NCBI GenBank assembly: GCA_963710315.1
Contig: CAVPZW010000008.1
Span: 744,001-808,000, forward strand
Direction: 5' to 3'
Origin: Palsa-360 sp963710315
GTDB lineage: Bacteria; Acidobacteriota; Terriglobia; Acidiferrales; UBA7541
DNA: 64,000 bases
The position numbers and the translations under genes are program-made. A model generated the notes under the pieces. It saw nothing but the letters and a program-made list of their open reading frames with translations, was not told the DNA's origin and ran no database searches. Shown one piece after another: positions 62,472-64,000 of this stretch. How positions within the stretch are numbered: position 1 is the stretch's first letter; each line of letters opens with the position of its first letter.

Positions 62472-64000
62472 ATGCCCAGTCCATTGGATTTGTATTTCCG
62501 CGTGCATCCGGTGCGCGGAATATTGCCTGCGTTCCGCGATGGACGGCGGGGAAAAATTCCCCGCATGCTTCTATGCGCTTCTGTCTTGCTTTGCTTAACT
62601 TGCACTTCTTGCGGTTTGGTTAGCTCCTCGCCGCCTCCACCGGCCACCGTTAGCGTCACGCCAAATTCGGCGCAACCTTTTCCCGGCGGCGTTGTACCGT
62701 TCCAGGCCCTGGTGGAAAATGCATCGAGTTCCGCTGTCAACTGGCAGGTGAACGGGACCATCGGCGGGAATTCCACGGTAGGGACGATTGATTCGACCGG
62801 GCGCTACACAGCTCCATCGGCGGTTCCAAACCCAGCAACGGTTACGGTCACGGCCGCCTTGCAATCGGACCCGACCAAGACTGGTTCCGCAAGCGTAACG
62901 ATTCTGTCGTTCAGCGCGTATACAGGGCCCCTCGTGGTGTCGCCGGCTCTTTCCAGCGTTACCCCATCGCAAACATTGCAGTTCAATATATTGACTCCGG
63001 GAATTGGCAATACGGATGTGAGCTGGGCTGCTACTGGAGGGGCGATCTCATCGAGCGGGTCTTACTCGCCTCCGAGCGCGCCGGGCGCTTACACCATCAT
63101 TGCATCGTTGCCTCATGCCACGGCCTCGGCCACGGTCGAAGTCACAAATTTTCCGGGCACGCTGACCTGGCGCAATGACAACGCGCGTTCGGGAGTGAAT
63201 AGCCAGGAACTGGCGCTGACTCCGGAAACGGTCAACCCATCCAAATTTGGAAAGCTGTTTTCATGTCCGATCGACGGCTATGCTTATGCGCAGCCGTTGT
63301 ATGTGCCCAATCTGGCGATTCCCGGCAACGGGACGCACAACGTGATCTTCGTGGCCACGGAAATGGATTCGGTATTCGCGTTCGATGCTGACGCCAAGCC
63401 TTGCGTGCAGCTATGGAAGACGAGTCTTATTCCCTCAGGATCGCAGGCCATTGCCACGCCCAATCAGATCATCACGAATACCGACATCGTGCCTTTTGTG
63501 GGAATTACGGGCACTCCCGTGATTAGCCTAAGCCCGTCCACGCCGTATTTGTATGTGGTGGCGGCAATTCAGACCAATTCGAACAATCTATCTTTCAACC
63601 AACTGCTCTTCGCTCTGGATTTGGCAACTGGACAATCTCAAATTAAGCCCGCTGGAACTCTTGCGTCCTCGCTTCCGGGGCAGACTTACCCATTTTTCCA
63701 GACGTTTGAGAATCAGCGCCCCGCTCTGCTTCTGGACAACAAGACTGTGTACGTTGGTTACGGCTCATTTGGCGAATTGGGCGATTACCAAGGCTGGCTA
63801 ATTGGATACGATGCGGCCGCGCTGCAACCAACCGGAATCTTCGACGTCACTCCCGGCGGCCAGCAAGGCGGGATCTGGCAAAGTGGCGGCGGCCCGTCCG
63901 CGGATTCAAATCACAATGTCTATGTGGCTACGGGGGATGGGACGTTCAATGCCAGCCGGCCCGAGGTAAACTACGATTACGGCGACAGTTTTTTGCGCCT
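62472..64000 (+). CDS. Exported Ig-like / beta-propeller protein (cut by window edge)
   Basis: Open frame to the end of the window, over 500 residues. A possible lipoprotein or membrane signal (LLCASVLLCLTCTSCGLVSSS) begins at a second in-frame ATG at 62565; the first ATG at 62472 adds 31 residues. Two Ig-like (BIG2-type) domains follow (ATVSVTPNSAQPFPGGVVPFQALVENASSSAVNWQVNG; SPALSSVTPSQTLQFNILTPG). From about residue 225 a PQQ-type beta-propeller starts (LTWRNDNARSGVNSQELAL, YAYAQPLYVPNLAIPGNGTHNVIFVATEMDSVFAFDAD). Such proteins are abundant in Acidobacteria and likely surface-exposed. Confidence 0.85.
   Translation, partial: MPSPLDLYFRVHPVRGILPAFRDGRRGKIPRMLLCASVLLCLTCTSCGLVSSSPPPPATVSVTPNSAQPFPGGVVPFQALVENASSSAVNWQVNGTIGGNSTVGTIDSTGRYTAPSAVPNPATVTVTAALQSDPTKTGSASVTILSFSAYTGPLVVSPALSSVTPSQTLQFNILTPGIGNTDVSWAATGGAISSSGSYSPPSAPGAYTIIASLPHATASATVEVTNFPGTLTWRNDNARSGVNSQELALTPETVNPSKFGKLFSCPIDGYAYAQPLYVPNLAIPGNGTHNVIFVATEMDSVFAFDADAKPCVQLWKTSLIPSGSQAIATPNQIITNTDIVPFVGITGTPVISLSPSTPYLYVVAAIQTNSNNLSFNQLLFALDLATGQSQIKPAGTLASSLPGQTYPFFQTFENQRPALLLDNKTVYVGYGSFGELGDYQGWLIGYDAAALQPTGIFDVTPGGQQGGIWQSGGGPSADSNHNVYVATGDGTFNASRPEVNYDYGDSFLR

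Noticed and set aside
1..64000. tRNA, rRNA, riboswitch, integrase, insertion sequence or replication origin
   Set aside because: Intergenic regions were read for cloverleaf-like segments, T-box or other known leader motifs, transposase genes and att-like duplications; none could be supported by eye. Only palindromic repeats were found as mobile-like elements.

Overview
The window (about 57 percent G+C by eye) looks like a chromosomal segment of an uncultured Acidobacteriota, probably of the Koribacter/Solibacter type. The main evidence is two Oar-like TonB-dependent receptors (one with an N-terminal carboxypeptidase-regulatory domain), a VWFA-related protein of the kind abundant in this phylum, many exported proteins with Tat or Sec signals, several sigma-54 activators, and scattered GTAG-headed palindromic repeats. 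This placement is inference from gene content; no rRNA or tRNA gene was seen.

Layout. Bases 1-7.5 kb: TonB receptor C-terminus, VWFA-related protein, an exported hypothetical, a HEAT-repeat membrane protein, a tiny zinc-ribbon protein and a STAS-domain antagonist. 7.6-13.6 kb: a complete TonB receptor, a DUF1015 protein and a HAD phosphatase. 13.6-37.2 kb: a regulator-rich exopolysaccharide and surface region. It holds a nucleotide-sugar epimerase and dehydrogenase, a LuxR-type regulator, two stand-alone sigma-54 activators (one without GAFTGA), a Wza-like export protein, an outer-membrane barrel, a GspA/ExeA-type ATPase, two histidine kinase/NtrC pairs, an ECF sigma factor, two family-2 glycosyltransferases, two PilZ proteins and a GGDEF-PilZ fusion. 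The combination resembles exosortase/EPS loci, but no exosortase is in the window. A good sigma-54 promoter and an upstream palindrome precede the EPS export genes, and weaker sigma-54-like sites precede several PilZ/GGDEF genes, so the block may be one sigma-54/c-di-GMP surface regulon.

37.2-45.8 kb: housekeeping and mixed genes (ribosomal protein L31, a two-domain ThyX, a Rieske oxygenase, a J-domain protein, RF1 prfA, prmC, a NUDIX hydrolase). 45.8-57.2 kb: a set dominated by exported oxidative or hydrolytic proteins (Tat-tagged TPP enzyme, three c-type heme proteins including a heme/beta-propeller fusion, a dienelactone-hydrolase-like protein without its catalytic residues, a Tat-tagged amidohydrolase, an exported esterase) with a TetR regulator, possibly an extracytoplasmic catabolic module. 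57.2-64 kb: folD-coaE, an HtrA protease, a DUF374 acyltransferase, an exported FecR-like protein and the start of a large Ig-like/beta-propeller surface protein.

About a dozen apparent single-base indels split otherwise good genes (the EPS exporter, barrel and ATPase; prfA; prmC; the TPP enzyme). Because essential prfA is hit and many sites are homopolymers, assembly or sequencing error is the simplest explanation, and these genes are annotated across the breaks.
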